64,000 nt of DNA from Dermacentor variabilis (taxonomy: Eukaryota; Arthropoda; Arachnida; Ixodida; Ixodidae), in NCBI RefSeq assembly GCF_050947875.1, contig NC_134570.1, positions 208,349,750 to 208,413,749 on the forward strand, written 5' to 3'. Under the pieces are notes generated by a model that saw only the letters and a program-made list of their open reading frames with translations, was not told the DNA's origin and made no database searches. The position numbers and the translations under genes were made by a program. How positions within the stretch are numbered: the first letter of the stretch is position 1; the number at the start of each line of letters is the position of its first letter. Positions 33,678-44,442 of the stretch are shown in pieces.

Positions 33678-33738
33678 ATGGCCCCCTCTTAAGAAGCACC
33701 GTCCCGATGCAACAATCAAGAGCGCAAAAAAATAAAGC

Positions 33739-33749
33739 TCATGCAGTGA
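33739..33749. repeat. Target-site duplication of the I-clade LINE (left)
   Basis: TCATGCAGTGA, repeated exactly at 39536-39546 after the (TCTG)n tail. It fixes both ends of the LINE. Confidence 0.93.
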
Positions 33750-33752
33750 TCA

Positions 33753-34963
33753 ATGATCGTACACCAGTGGAACCCCACCGCGTTGGAGGTGCGTCGCATC
33801 AAGACCACCACCTCCATCGTCCTGTTCGACGCAATGAGGGTGCCGAACGTTGTCATGTGTGGAGCGGGCATGCTGCCCTGCTCTCTATACAAAAGGCAAG
33901 TTGATGTGTGCAACGGTTGTGAGGAACTGGGCCGTAGGGCCGATGTATGTCCGACCCCGAGTGTGAAGAAGTGCAGAGGATGCGGAGCCGCGTCCCCCAC
34001 TGAAGGCCACCAGTGTGAGGCGAAATGCGGCATATGCGGAGGCCCTCACCCAACGGCTAATCGTAAGTGCGAGCAACGCTTCCAAACGCAGGAGAGATAT
34101 CACGACACAGGACACTACTACGCGCGCTCCTGACATTCGCCGAGGCTGTCGGCCTCGCCGACCGCCTTTAGCTCCATCGCATTTTCGCGGCGTGCTGCTG
34201 TTTCTGGTGCACTTTCTCTCCCTCTACTTTCATTCCCTACCCCCTGTGCAGCGCGGTTGAGGTGTCCTCGGCTGAGAGACAGTTACTGCGCTGCACTTTA
34301 CCCCAACCTTTCCTTCCCATCAACAAGAATCTCATTCTCTCTCCAAACGCAGTATGTCGTCATGCAGAGACGCCGAAGGCGCCGGCGGAAGAAAACTGGC
34401 GACGCCAAGGGCGGCAACACCTGTGGCGGCAACGCGGCACGCGAGATAAGCCAGGCACTGACGTCAGCGCTACGAAGAGGAGCTCTTCGAGGGGGCGCTC
34501 CCGCTCACGCGGTCTTTCCCGCTCTAGAGCGCGCTCCCGCTCACGTGGGCGCTCCATGCAACGAGGGCGCTCTCAATCTAGGGGCCGCTCCAAGTCCAAG
34601 GTGCGCATCGCAGGAGGTCCCACCTGGGCCGACAAAGTGAAACAGACGAAGCAGACGGGCCGGACGCAACACGCCGCCGCACAGGAGAGCGAGCGGGCGC
34701 ACGATCCCAGGATCGCGCAGTTGATGAACGAAAACGCCAGTCTCAAGGAGGAAATCCGGAGAATGAAGGCCGACTTTGAGGCCTTCCGAAACGCCAGCGC
34801 CATCCAAGCGGCCGCGCCAAGGCAAACATCTACGGAAGAAGGGGTCACAGCAAGAGCAGTCAACCGCAGAGCCACCTCCTCCCGGGGTACTGTTGAGGAC
34901 GTGAGCACAGCGGAGGTCCTTGGACCGCATTCAAATATCCTTTACCGAGCTGGTACAGAGTAA
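33753..34963 (+). pseudogene. I-clade LINE ORF1 (gag-like)
   Basis: The first part has three clustered zinc knuckles: CNGCEELGRRADVC, CRGCGAASPTEGHQC and CGICGGPHPTANRKC, which bind element RNA. After a frame change, 34262-34963 holds a long Arg/Ser-rich stretch (RSRGLSRSRARSRSRGR) and a coiled coil (QLMNENASLKEEIRRMKADF). The two parts are in different frames, and the N-terminus is missing. Confidence 0.8.
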
Positions 34964-35159
34964 ACAGGCCCTTCTACTCAGAGTGCAACTGCTTTAGAAC
35001 GAGCTTGCCAAGCGATGTGAACTACACTACCGCGACGCGGCCAGGACGGAGGTGGTGTCCAGTGAAATGCTACAAGACAACCAGCAGTCGTGGGCTGACG
35101 AGCAAGATGGCATCTCAGCCCAGCTCCGGTCCAACATGCCCAACCGTGGCCAGACCGGA

Positions 35160-36685
35160 TAGTAAGCTCATCGTGTGGCAGTGGAACTGCGCCAGCTTCC
35201 GGAGGCGCAGGCCTCAACTGGTGCAGTTCATCAAGACCCAGTAGCCGCAAGAGAGGCCCCACGTCATTTTGCTACAGGAAACGGGAATGGAAACGATTTC
35301 CCTCCAGGGGTACCGAGCTGTCTCCTCGTTGTCGGAGAACGGGCTCGGCATCGCGATACTTATTGCAAATAAGTGCGCCTTCAAGGAGCACGATCTCCGT
35401 CTTGGCAACACCAAGCTGGAAGCGTTGCCCGTCGAGATCATACCAAACAGTTGGCTCACGAAAAGTGTCTACGTTATCAATGTGTACTGCTCTCCTAGGG
35501 ACATATATTATTTGGGAGCTCAAAGAGAAATATAAAAGAAAGGTGCTCCAGCCTGTGCCACTGAGTATAACAGGCTTAAACCGATAGTAAAATAAATGAT
35601 GAGGGCGTATGCCAAATGGAATTTATTTTTTTTTAAAAAAGGGGGAGGGAGCACTACCACAAGGCGAAACCAGAACCAGGGAACGGACGGCACAGCGGGA
35701 TTTATTGGGTGAATACAGCTGTTACAGTAGTATTTTAAGTCTTGGTCTTGACTTACAAATGTGATGGTTTCAAAATTGTGTTGTCACTGGTGGTTGGGCT
35801 TGTATAGCAGTGGGCTTTTTCATAGGTTATGATGGCACCTGGGTCTTTAGGTGAGTCTGGGTTGAGTTGGCTGGATCTTCTCTGAAGGAGGGCTGGAATG
35901 GAAGAACTGGGCAGAAATAATTAGTAGATTGAAAAACATATAATAAAAGATAGAGAAGAGGAAAAGAAATAAGTAATGAATGTGATTTTTTTCTTTTTTT
36001 AATATATATATAAGGCTTAACATTATCGTCGGGAGGGGAGACTCCACATCGCTTGGTCAGTGGCCCTTTGACAAGTAGTCAACCCTTTTTTTTCTTTTTT
36101 TTTCTCCATCGAGTGTGAGATGGACGTTAGTACTTTTAATGGAATTGGAGTGGATGACGAGTCCAGCCCGAGGTGCAATGCAGACGCACTACCCAGGTGA
36201 CCCCGTCTACCTTCTACAGCCTAACAACCAAGGCATCGTCCAAGGCTAGGGAGACGCCGCTTGTTATGGCTGGAGATTTCAACGCGCCGCACGAAGCCTG
36301 GGGCTATATGAGAAGCATTCCCAAAGGCTGCAGACTCCTGCAGGCAGCGACTGACAGCTCCCTAGAACTAATAACCGACCCCCATTACCCCACGCGCATG
36401 GGAAACTCGGTCTCGAGAGACACCACCCCAGACCTGGCCTTCGTCAAGAACGCGCCGGGAGCGGAGTGGCACAACTTACAAGAGAACCTGAGAAGTGACA
36501 ACTACATCGTGTAAATCTCCCTACCGGTCAGCGCGGCCCCGCAGAGGGCCTTCGAAATAGTCGACTGGGACGCCTTCCGAAAGGGAAGGAAGGACGACCA
36601 CGAAAAATACGAGTCGTTTGCGGACCTCGTAGCGCAGCTCAAGAAGGATGTAGCTGCGGTCACCAGGACCATCGAAACGGACCTC
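35160..36685 (+). pseudogene. I-clade LINE endonuclease domain, interrupted
   Basis: An APE-type endonuclease that nicks target DNA. Visible parts: WQWNCASFRRRRPQLVQFIK (start), a stop, VILLQETGMETISLQGYRAV, and KSVYVINVYCSPRD. After the insert come TPLVMAGDFNAPHEAWGY with the GDFNAPH catalytic motif and DTTPDLAFVKN, then a stop at 36512. The downstream frame is the same as ORF2, with a second stop at 36686, so only stops separate it from the RT frame. Confidence 0.82.
35512..36180. mobile_element. Uncharacterised ~0.67-kb insert in the LINE endonuclease
   Basis: The endonuclease protein breaks after CSPRD and resumes near QVTPSTFYSLTTKA. Between them is AT-rich DNA with poly-T, a short (TA)n and purine-rich stretches, unlike the GC-rich LINE. 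No coding motif or clear terminal repeat was found; the boundaries are approximate. Confidence 0.6.
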
Positions 36686-36697
36686 TAGCTCGACCGC

Positions 36698-39472
36698 ATG
36701 GACGCTCGATTGGCGCACCTGCTCGAAGCCAAGAATTCCCTCACGGCCAGATGGAAGACGCAGAAGCTGAATCGCAACCTCCGGAGGAGGATCGCGGCCC
36801 TCAACCGCGAGATCGAATCGCACTGCAAAGAGCTGGGCCAGCAGCAATGGAACGAAGTATGCGCGTTCGTCGACGGCCAGATGCGTGCGGGAGGCAAGTG
36901 GAACCTCGTCAAGCAGTTATTGGACAACACGCAGTTCAAGAGAAACCACACTCTGGCCATCGATAGGCTGGTCCACAAGCTCAATAGGGAAGGCGCATCT
37001 ATGAACGAACTGATGGCCGAAGTCGCGCGTCGCTACCTCCCCATGGGACAGTCCGTGCCAGAAGATTACACGGCCTATGGCGGCAAGGCGGACGAGGAGC
37101 TCGACGCCCCCTTCTCCGTCTCGGAAGTCAGAGCGGCCCTTCAAGGCCTCAACGGAAGATCGGCGCCCGGGCCGGATGGAATCTCGAACAGACTCCTTCA
37201 AAATTTAGACGACGGCTTGATCGAACTGCTCACCATGGAAATTAACGATGTCTGGGAGGCCGGCATCGTACCGGATACCTGGAAGGAAGCCACGGTGATC
37301 CTAATTCCGAAGCCAGGCAAGACGCCAGCCATAGACAGTCTGCGACCCATTTCGCTCACGTCCTGCGTGGGCAAGGTGGCGGAACATGTCATCCACAGCA
37401 GAATATCGAGCCATGTCGAGGAACGACACCTCCTCCCGCCAAATATGGTCGGCTTCAGACCCTCGCTGTCCACTCAAGAGGTCATGTTGCTGATCAAGAG
37501 GCAGATAGTCGACATGGTCACTAGAGACGTCCGAGGCATCTTGGCGCTGGACATCGCCAAGGCCTTCGACACGGTCAAGCACAAGCACCTCCTCGACTCT
37601 GTCACGAGATTGAGCCTCGGCGAACGCTTTCACACGTACGTGAATTCTTTCCTAAGGGATCGCAAGACCACGATCAAATTGGGCCAGATCAAGTCGGACG
37701 GATACGCGCTGGGAGCCTGCGGCACGCCGCAGGGTGCGGTGTTATCTCCACTGCTCTTCAACATCTCCATGAGAGATCTATCAGTCCGACTTGACCGAAT
37801 CGGGGCCGTCAATCTCAATCACGCTATCTACGCAGACGACATCACCGTCTGGTGTGGCGGTGGGTCGGACGCAGCGGTGGAGCGGGCCCTGCAAGAGGCC
37901 TTGCACGTCACGGAAGAATTCCTCGAGGGCACGGGACTGGTCCTCTCGCCGACTAAGTCGGAACTCTTGCTGTATCGACCCGACAGAAAAGGCCGCAAGT
38001 TCGACACGACGCTGGACCAAGTACCGATCGAACTCAGAACGAAGACGGGTCAGCGCATCCAGAGGGTGGATTCTCTCAGGGTGCTCGGACTGGTCCTCAA
38101 TGCAAAGGGCAGCAACGCGCAAACGATCGCGCGCCTGAGTGCGAAGACGGAGAACATGCTCAGACTCGTTTCGCGCGTGACGAGCAGGAGGGGGGGCATC
38201 AGCGAAGCCAACCTCATAAGGATCCACCACGCCTTCCTCATGAGCCATATCAACTACGTGGCTTCTGCGCTAAACTGGTCACGGTCGGAGGAGAACAAGA
38301 TCGACGCACTCATGAGGAAGAGTATTAAACAAGTCCTCGGCATCCCCATGACGACCAACACGGAGAAGTTGATGCAACTCGGGGTCCACAACACCCTGAG
38401 CGAAGTCATCGAAGCGCAGAAAGCGGCACAGATCGTTCTCCTCTCTACCACCAAGGCCGGCCGCCGAATACTCGAGATGGCGGGTGTGGCAGCCATGGCG
38501 GAGGAGTCGTGCACCGTCCTGCTATGCCAGGGTGAAAGGGAAGCCTTTCGAGTCTCCCCCTTCCCGAGGAACGTTCATCCACAACACAACGAGGCCCGGC
38601 GCGCAGCCAGAGCCCGAGCACTCATCAAGACTGCCCTGCAGAAACCAGACCTCGCGTCCTTTGTCGACGCGGTGCGGTATCCCGGATCAAACTCGTACGT
38701 GGCCACGGTGGTTGACCCCCAGGGCAAGATCCTGAATGTGGCGTCTATCCAACGCTCGACGGCGTCCGTCGCAGAGCAAGTCGCACTGGCGGTGGCTATG
38801 TGTGAACCTGGGCGCACGCAGATCTTCACGGACTCCAGGTCGGCGGTGATGGCCTTTCTCGCCGGCTCGGTCTCGGCCGAGGCTGCGGTGGTGCTGAGGA
38901 CCCGCAAGACAGGCACGGCCCGTCATGTCATCACTTGGTTCCCGGCTCACATGGGCAGGAACGTCTCCCCCGGCTCGATCAACCCTAATGAGCTGGCCCA
39001 CGACCAGGCGCGAGGTCTCATCAACCAAGCCAGTCCGAGAGGCCCGGCTTCGCAGGGGATCGACCGAACCACGGACCCGCTGCTTACTTTCCACGAGACC
39101 ACTACTCACTACCAGCTGGGACGCAGGCAGTATCCGGCTCCTCACCCGAAGCTAGGCAGACCCCAGGCCTCGGTGCTGATAATGCAGCAGACGGGCTCCT
39201 TTCTGTCTCGCTCAAGGCTGAGCCACTACACTCCGGGTGTGGATCCCCGCTGCCCAGACTGCGGCGAGGAACGGTCCACCTTGAACCACATGCTGTGGCA
39301 ATGTCCTGCGTTTCGCCACTCGCCTTTCAACAGGCAAGAAGACTGGGATGAAGCCGTCAAGAGCGACGACCTTCAAGTCCAGCTTCGGGCTGTCCAAAGG
39401 GCCTGCGACAGGGCTGAAGATCACGGTCTTCCGACCCCGGTGCGGGTGTGGCCCGCGACTACGACAACGTAG
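36698..39472 (+). CDS. I-clade LINE ORF2: reverse transcriptase, RNase H, zinc motif
   Basis: A single open frame of 924 codons, the longest in the window. RT: FSVSEVRAALQGLNGRSAPG, KEATVILIPKPGKTPAIDSL, RPISLTSCVGKVAEHVIHSR, ILALDIAKAFDTVKH (first Asp), ACGTPQGAVLSPLLFNISM and AIYADDITVWC (YADD). RNase H: FVDAVRYPG, SVAEQVALAVA, IFTDSRSAVMAF and NELAHDQAR supply the acidic and His residues. The C-terminus has the CPDCGEERSTLNHMLWQC zinc-binding motif. A stop codon (36686-36688) lies four codons before this ATG in the same frame, so this is the 3' part of a longer ORF2. RT and RNase H look catalytically intact; the endonuclease does not. Confidence 0.92.
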   Translation: MDARLAHLLEAKNSLTARWKTQKLNRNLRRRIAALNREIESHCKELGQQQWNEVCAFVDGQMRAGGKWNLVKQLLDNTQFKRNHTLAIDRLVHKLNREGASMNELMAEVARRYLPMGQSVPEDYTAYGGKADEELDAPFSVSEVRAALQGLNGRSAPGPDGISNRLLQNLDDGLIELLTMEINDVWEAGIVPDTWKEATVILIPKPGKTPAIDSLRPISLTSCVGKVAEHVIHSRISSHVEERHLLPPNMVGFRPSLSTQEVMLLIKRQIVDMVTRDVRGILALDIAKAFDTVKHKHLLDSVTRLSLGERFHTYVNSFLRDRKTTIKLGQIKSDGYALGACGTPQGAVLSPLLFNISMRDLSVRLDRIGAVNLNHAIYADDITVWCGGGSDAAVERALQEALHVTEEFLEGTGLVLSPTKSELLLYRPDRKGRKFDTTLDQVPIELRTKTGQRIQRVDSLRVLGLVLNAKGSNAQTIARLSAKTENMLRLVSRVTSRRGGISEANLIRIHHAFLMSHINYVASALNWSRSEENKIDALMRKSIKQVLGIPMTTNTEKLMQLGVHNTLSEVIEAQKAAQIVLLSTTKAGRRILEMAGVAAMAEESCTVLLCQGEREAFRVSPFPRNVHPQHNEARRAARARALIKTALQKPDLASFVDAVRYPGSNSYVATVVDPQGKILNVASIQRSTASVAEQVALAVAMCEPGRTQIFTDSRSAVMAFLAGSVSAEAAVVLRTRKTGTARHVITWFPAHMGRNVSPGSINPNELAHDQARGLINQASPRGPASQGIDRTTDPLLTFHETTTHYQLGRRQYPAPHPKLGRPQASVLIMQQTGSFLSRSRLSHYTPGVDPRCPDCGEERSTLNHMLWQCPAFRHSPFNRQEDWDEAVKSDDLQVQLRAVQRACDRAEDHGLPTPVRVWPATTTT

Positions 39473-39494
39473 TCCCTTAGGACCAATTAAAGTT

Positions 39495-39496
<2 letters not shown>

Positions 39497-39535
<39 letters not shown>
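39497..39535. repeat. (CTGT)n tail of the I-clade LINE
   Basis: A run of about ten tetranucleotide units between the AATTAAAG-containing 3' end and the right target duplication. Confidence 0.9.
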
Positions 39536-39537
<2 letters not shown>

Positions 39538-39546
39538 ATGCAGTGA

Positions 39547-40180
39547 AGAGAAATAACAAGCAAACAGAGAAACAAAGTCCCAGAGTTAGCGTTGGTAGGA
39601 GGGCCTAAGGCGCACAACATGGACTATTTCAGGCCGTGAGCGGCGCCGCTGTGATTTCGAAATGCCGCCTGGCACAACCTCATAGTCCAGTGCGCCAATG
39701 CGTCGGATGATTTTATAGGGTCCGAAATAGCGTCGCAAAAGTGTCTTGCTAAGTCCTCATCGGGGTATTGGGGTCCAAACCCAAACACGGTCACCGGGCT
39801 CGTACTCGACGTAGCGTCGTCGGAGGTTGTAGTGCCGGCTGTTGGTCCTCTGCTGATTCTTGATGCGCAGGCGGTCGAGCTGACGGGCTTCTTCAGCGCG
39901 CTAGACATAGGTGGTGATGTCAAGACTCTCTTTGTCGGTGACGTGCGGCGGTGTGGCGTCACCGACGAGGTCGACGATCATGTGCTCGAGGTCGACGTAC
40001 ATTGCTAGCATGTCGGCGAGGGTCCTGTTCAGCCGCTCCGTTAAGCCATTCGTCTGCGGGTGGTAGGCAGTTGTCCTCCTGTACCTTGTCTGGTTGTATC
40101 ACCAATGGCGCAGTAACGGGTGGGGGTGGAGGGGGGTCATGAACTCCGGGTACCAGTTGCCAGGTGGCGGAGGGGGGTGC
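39547..40180 (-). pseudogene. Gypsy-4 integrase 3' region
   Basis: On the minus strand, across changing frames, the C-terminal integrase region is recognisable, for example VTVFGFGPQYPDEDLARHFC, the counterpart of the VWVWTPIP-type region in related elements. The DNA matches 8600-8860 in Gypsy-2. Short tracts of GGGGGTGGAGGGGG occur near the right end, where the element is truncated. Confidence 0.7.
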
Positions 40181-40587
40181 CATATATGTCCGAAAACCCT
40201 CTCTTTCCGCCTGCTTGATTAGGCGTGAATGGTGAAGAATGCTCCCGTAACCAGCAGCCCGAGATCATGTACCCGATGTACCAGATGTTTAGCGCAGCAG
40301 AATTGTCGGCTGCAGCTTCATCAACATACTACGTAATAATTGCACGAATGTGCGGACTAAAAAATGTAATTCGCTAAGTGGTCGCTAAACTACTCACCTT
40401 AGCGCAACGTTTCATGTGCGGTGCGCTCGTACGGTGCTCTCAATGCCCACCATGGTTTGTGTGTGATCAGTATGTATACAGTGTTCCATTTATCAGCTTT
40501 GTATCATTTGTATAAGTTTTGTATCAGTTTCGCGGTGTTGAATAAAAACACTGTCTCCTAAACCTAGCTAACCGTCTCTTTGTCATT
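40181..40587. other. Spacer, no gene seen
   Basis: AT-rich sequence with repeated TTTGTATCA-type words and an AATAAAAACA near 40540. It may be a 3' tail of an unidentified element. Confidence 0.4.
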
Positions 40588-41690
40588 TTGTTGTTGTTAC
40601 GGTGGCATGTCCCACAGGGCGGGGTATTCAGCTCTATTCTCTATGCCCTAACTATGATTGTCTTTGCTGAAATATTGCCCATGACAATTCACCTACCCAT
40701 GTACGCTGATGATATTTGTCTTTGGTATTCTGCGGTGACTCCTCTTCAAGTACGCGCAAGAATTCAGCGGGCTTGCTCGTACCTCCGCAAACAAGGCCTA
40801 GCGTGTCCATCGAAATATGCGCGTTAATCGTGTTTACGCGCAAACCCATGACACCATACCCTGTTTCTCTCAATAGACAGGGTATCAAATACAAGAAGTC
40901 TCACCGCTTCGTAGGTGTGTTTATTCACAGGGAGATTTCACGGTGCCCCCACTGCACTTACCTGAAGCGGAGCCTAACTTCTATTGTACATATAGTGAGG
41001 TTCCAGTGCGGAAAAACCCGGGGCACGTCGGTGCGGTCCATGCTGCAGCTGTACAGAGCACTGTTTCTGGGCGTCTTACGGTACAGCTTGTGGGTTTTGG
41101 CGAACACATGTAAAATAAACATTCGTACCCTCGAAAGTTTGCAAGTTCAGGCTCTACGGAAATGTCTTGAGTTTCCACGACGGTACCTCGACTTAATCCA
41201 CTATCATGATTGCTAGAGGCTGCTTGGTTCCAAGGTATATAACGATTGACAACCTTAGAGCACACATTCGACATCTGTGTCACGTACCTAGTCACTATGT
41301 TGCTGTTTTGCCAGGACAAAGACCTCCAGCCACATCATTTTCCCTACTTGTTGCGACGCTCCAAGGCTGCCTTCCATCCGGCTTTACACCAGCAGCAAGA
41401 CCACTGTATACCCCTCCGGTGCCTACGACAGCCACAAGTACGCCTCACGATTCCGGGAATTACGAAGATGGCCCGTCAATAAACAGTGGCTCTACGTCAG
41501 TTCACACTGTCATTAGTGAACGAGGCATATTAACAAAGAACGCACATTTACACCGACGTATCTGTCTCAGCCACCAGCTCCACAGGCACTGCCATCATCC
41601 CTGCCGTACAAGTCACAATTACGTTCAAAGTGTCCCATATAACGACCTGTACGGCAACAGAACTTGCCTCTTTACGTGTTCCTGAGATAT
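40588..41690 (+). pseudogene. I-clade LINE RT fragment
   Basis: Plus strand: WHVPQGGVFSSILYALTMIV and PMYADDICLWYSAVTPLQVR (VPQG and YADD boxes), then, in another frame, SHRFVGVFIHREISRCPHCT, SMLQLYRALFLGVLRYSLWV and a connection region. A degraded RNase H start follows from about 41460. The N-terminal RT, endonuclease and ORF1 are missing (5' truncation). The family differs from the LINE at 33750-39535. Confidence 0.78.
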
Positions 41691-43140
41691 TCGCAGTCGA
41701 TCCCTACGCCTAAGCCTTCCCAGTTTAATAGCTTGAATACTTCTTCCAACTGCGCAGTGAATAGCATAGGAGAGATCGTTTCTCCCTGTCTGACCCCTTT
41801 CTTTATAGGTATCTTCCTGCTTTTCTTGTGTAGAATTAAGGTAGCTGTAGAACCTCTGCAGATATTTTCCAGGGTATTTACGTAAGCGTTCTGTACTCCT
41901 TGATTACGTAATGCCTCTATGACTACTGATATCTCTACTGAATCAAATGCCTTTTCGTAATCTATGAAAGCCATATAGAGAGGCTTATTGTACTCTGCGG
42001 ATTTCTCGATAACTTGATTAATGGCATGGATGTGATCCATTGCAGAGTATCCCTTCTTGAAGCCGGCCTGTTCCCTTGGTTTACTAAAGTCCAATGTTGC
42101 CCTTATTCTATGGGAGAATATTTTGCTAAATGTTTTATATAGTACTGGGAGTAAGGTACTGGGCCTATAATTTTTCAATTCTTTAACGTCTCCCTTTTTG
42201 TGGATTAGTATAATGTTTGCATTCTTCCAGTTTTCTGGGACTCTTGCAGTCGACAGACACTTTGTATAAAGAGCCGCCAGTTTTGCAAGCATTATGTCTC
42301 CTCCATCTTTGATGAAAAAGAATGTTATTCCATCTTCTCCTGCCGCTCTTCCTCATTTCATGCCTTGCAAGGCCCTTCTGACCTCATCGCTAGTTATAGG
42401 AGGAGCTTCTGTATCCTGTCCATTACTGTTTCTAATGGAGGTATCCCGACACCTCTGGTTATTGTACAGGTCAGTATAGAATTCTTCCGCTTCTTTCACT
42501 ATATCTTCGAGATTGCTGATGATATTACCCTGCTTATCTTTCAGTGCATACATCTTGGCTGGTCCTATGCCAAGTTTCTTTCTCACTGATTTCAGGCTGC
42601 GTCCATCTTTTACGGCTTCTTCAGTCTTTCTCACGTTATAGCATCGTATATCACTTATTTCGCCTTGTGATCAGTTTTGACAGTCCCGCGAATTCTATCT
42701 AATCTCTTAAGTTGGACACTTTCATTCTTTGTGCTTTCTTTATTAGGTCCTTTGTTACTTGGGAGAGCTTTCTGCCTACTGGTTGCCTTGATTCCCACTT
42801 CAATTGCTGCCTCTGAAGCCAGCCTAGTTACGGTTTCATTCATTAGCTCTATGTCATCATCATCTCTCTAATCTAAGACTGTAAATTTGTTTGCAAGTAC
42901 CAGCCCGAATTTGTCTGCTTTTACCCTTACTGCCTCAAGGTTGACCTGTTTCTTCTTGAGCAATTTTGCTCTTTCTCTCTTCAAATTGAGGTGAATCCTC
43001 GCCCTCACTAACCTATGATCACTGCACTTTACCTTATCTATCACTTCTACATCCTGCACTATGTTGGGATCAGCAGAAAGTATGAAATCAATTTCATTTC
43101 TTGTTTCACCATTAGGGCTTTTCCAGGTCCACTTTCTGCT
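41680..43140 (-). pseudogene. RTE-like LINE fragment
   Basis: Minus strand, right to left. Endonuclease end: WTWKSPNGETRNEIDFILSA and KCSDHRLVRARIHLNLKRER. RT: WKNANIILIHKKGDVKELKN, REQAGFKKGYSAMDHIHAIN, PLYMAFIDYEKAFDSVEISV and GVRQGETISPMLFTAQLEEV. These are typical RTE/BovB-type motifs. The frame ends at EYLRN, right before the FADD box, at the junction with the I-clade fragment near 41690. Loss of the 3' end is unusual for a LINE. Confidence 0.82.
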
Positions 43141-44442
43141 GCTGCGCTTCGGCGAAAACGTGCGTCTTTTTGCGATGACGGCCTGGAGTGCTGGAGCACG
43201 CCGGTCTACTGCAGCGCCATCTGTCGCTGCAGCCTGGAGTGGTTGCTGGCAAAAGGAAAAGTAATGGTGCAACACAGGGCCTCCGGTATTTGCAGTTATG
43301 GTTGTCGCGGAGGTCATGCATGCACTTTTGGAGCTAGCGGATTGCTTGCTGTGGTTTTTTCCTGCCGCGTTCGCAGATCCCTTATGTGCACGGCAAGCTA
43401 TGGGTTTTCAAATGTACTGTGTGTGCGTGTGTGTGTGCATTGAGGTTCCTGCATAACGATCACACTACTCCGGGCTGCTTCAGATGGGGCACATTCAGAA
43501 CATTGGCTGTATTCATGCCCTTCGGCGCCCTTTTACCGATCCCTTTTACGGAGCCAAATATGTAAACGTCAGCGGCAGTATTCGTCGCAGATCAGGTTTT
43601 TTCATTATTATTATTATTCAGTGCAACCTGGGGGGCGACCGCTTTTCAGGCTGATACAAAATGAAAAGAATCCCGTGAAACCAACCAGGCACAGTGCAGG
43701 TGCTCTTTCTGGGCTTTTCATCCTTGTGTCTTTAGAAATACTAATAACATATGCGTGCTTACCGAACGGAACGAGCAGACGAGTGTGGTTTGTCTTCTGC
43801 AACCGAAACGCTGAGCAGACGACCAGGAACACTGCATGATCTGTGGTCGGAAATGTGCAAGCATAGACAGCGTTATCAATGCATCTTAACAGTTTCTATT
43901 AGTTTTTTTTTAATTATAAGAATTTCGGTTGTGTTTTGAGAGCGCTTTAGTTTATAAATGCGGAGTTTTTGCACAACATGTTTAAATTTAGCGCGCTGGG
44001 CACGCTGGTCGATCGCAGCGCCGAACTGGTGGCGTCATCGCAGAAGTGTCCCCAGTTCTCTCATTGTTTTTCCGCCGTTTATCGGTACCGACGACCATAC
44101 TAGTGAGAAACTCTATGCCGACGACACACTTCCCCATTCCAGACACCATAGTAGTAGTGCTTTCATTGCCAAACGACTCGAACGGCGCGCGCTCGCTCGG
44201 AGGCAGTCACATGACTAGATCATTTTCACACGCCAAAATGTGCCAAGACGAGATGTGCGGTCGACCAGCGGATCGCCATCGCCAACAGCGCTGTTTTGGT
44301 CGCTTCGCGATGGTTTCGTGTTTTTGACTGCGTAGGTCGTAGCAGAAGTTCTGTGGCAGAAGCTGCAGAAGAGGATTGTCGTTCCACGAACGCCTCAAAC
44401 GACGCGACATTCGAGGTGATCGCGGCCGTTTAATCGCCTGCT
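43141..44442. other. Region upstream of the PINK1-like gene
   Basis: Immediately upstream of the coding start the sequence becomes GC-richer (about 44000-44440), as expected for a promoter and 5' UTR. No TATA box is obvious close to the ATG. A palindromic CTGCAGCGCCATCTGTCG/CTGCAGC cluster lies near 43210. No other coding feature was recognised. Confidence 0.4.

Larger units (their letters stand above)
33750..39535 (+). mobile_element. I-clade LINE with RNase H, nearly complete ORF2
   Basis: A plus-strand non-LTR element of 5786 bp, bounded by an exact 11-bp target duplication. It carries ORF1 with zinc knuckles and an SR-rich region, an endonuclease domain split by an insert (about 35512-36180), and a 924-codon RT/RNase H frame. 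It ends in a (CTGT)n tail. ORF1 starts mid-protein, so the copy is 5'-truncated. RNase H after the RT places it in the I group of LINEs; the exact clade is not determined here. Confidence 0.9.
33274..40180 (-). mobile_element. Gypsy-4, split by an I-clade LINE
   Basis: Left part: LTR copy C (33274-33677) and a short internal stretch with a polypurine tract. Right part: 39547-40180, integrase 3' region. The right part is homologous to the DNA next to the LTR in Gypsy-2 (8590-8860), so both parts belong to one element. The remaining internal region and the 5' LTR are absent, so the element is truncated at about 40180. Confidence 0.78.

Noticed and set aside
33885..34960. Several minus-strand frames of 65-129 codons
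   Set aside because: They are antisense shadows of the GC-rich LINE ORF1.
36521..39424. Long minus-strand frames opposite the I-clade ORF2, up to 155 codons
   Set aside because: Shadows of the real 924-codon frame on the other strand; no motifs of their own.
39493..39540. Tandem CTGT repeats considered as a CRISPR or satellite array
   Set aside because: A simple tetranucleotide tail of a LINE bounded by its target duplication; no spacers.
44207..44410. Minus-strand frame upstream of PINK1 exon 1
   Set aside because: No family resemblance or splice signals; more likely chance in the GC-rich 5' region.
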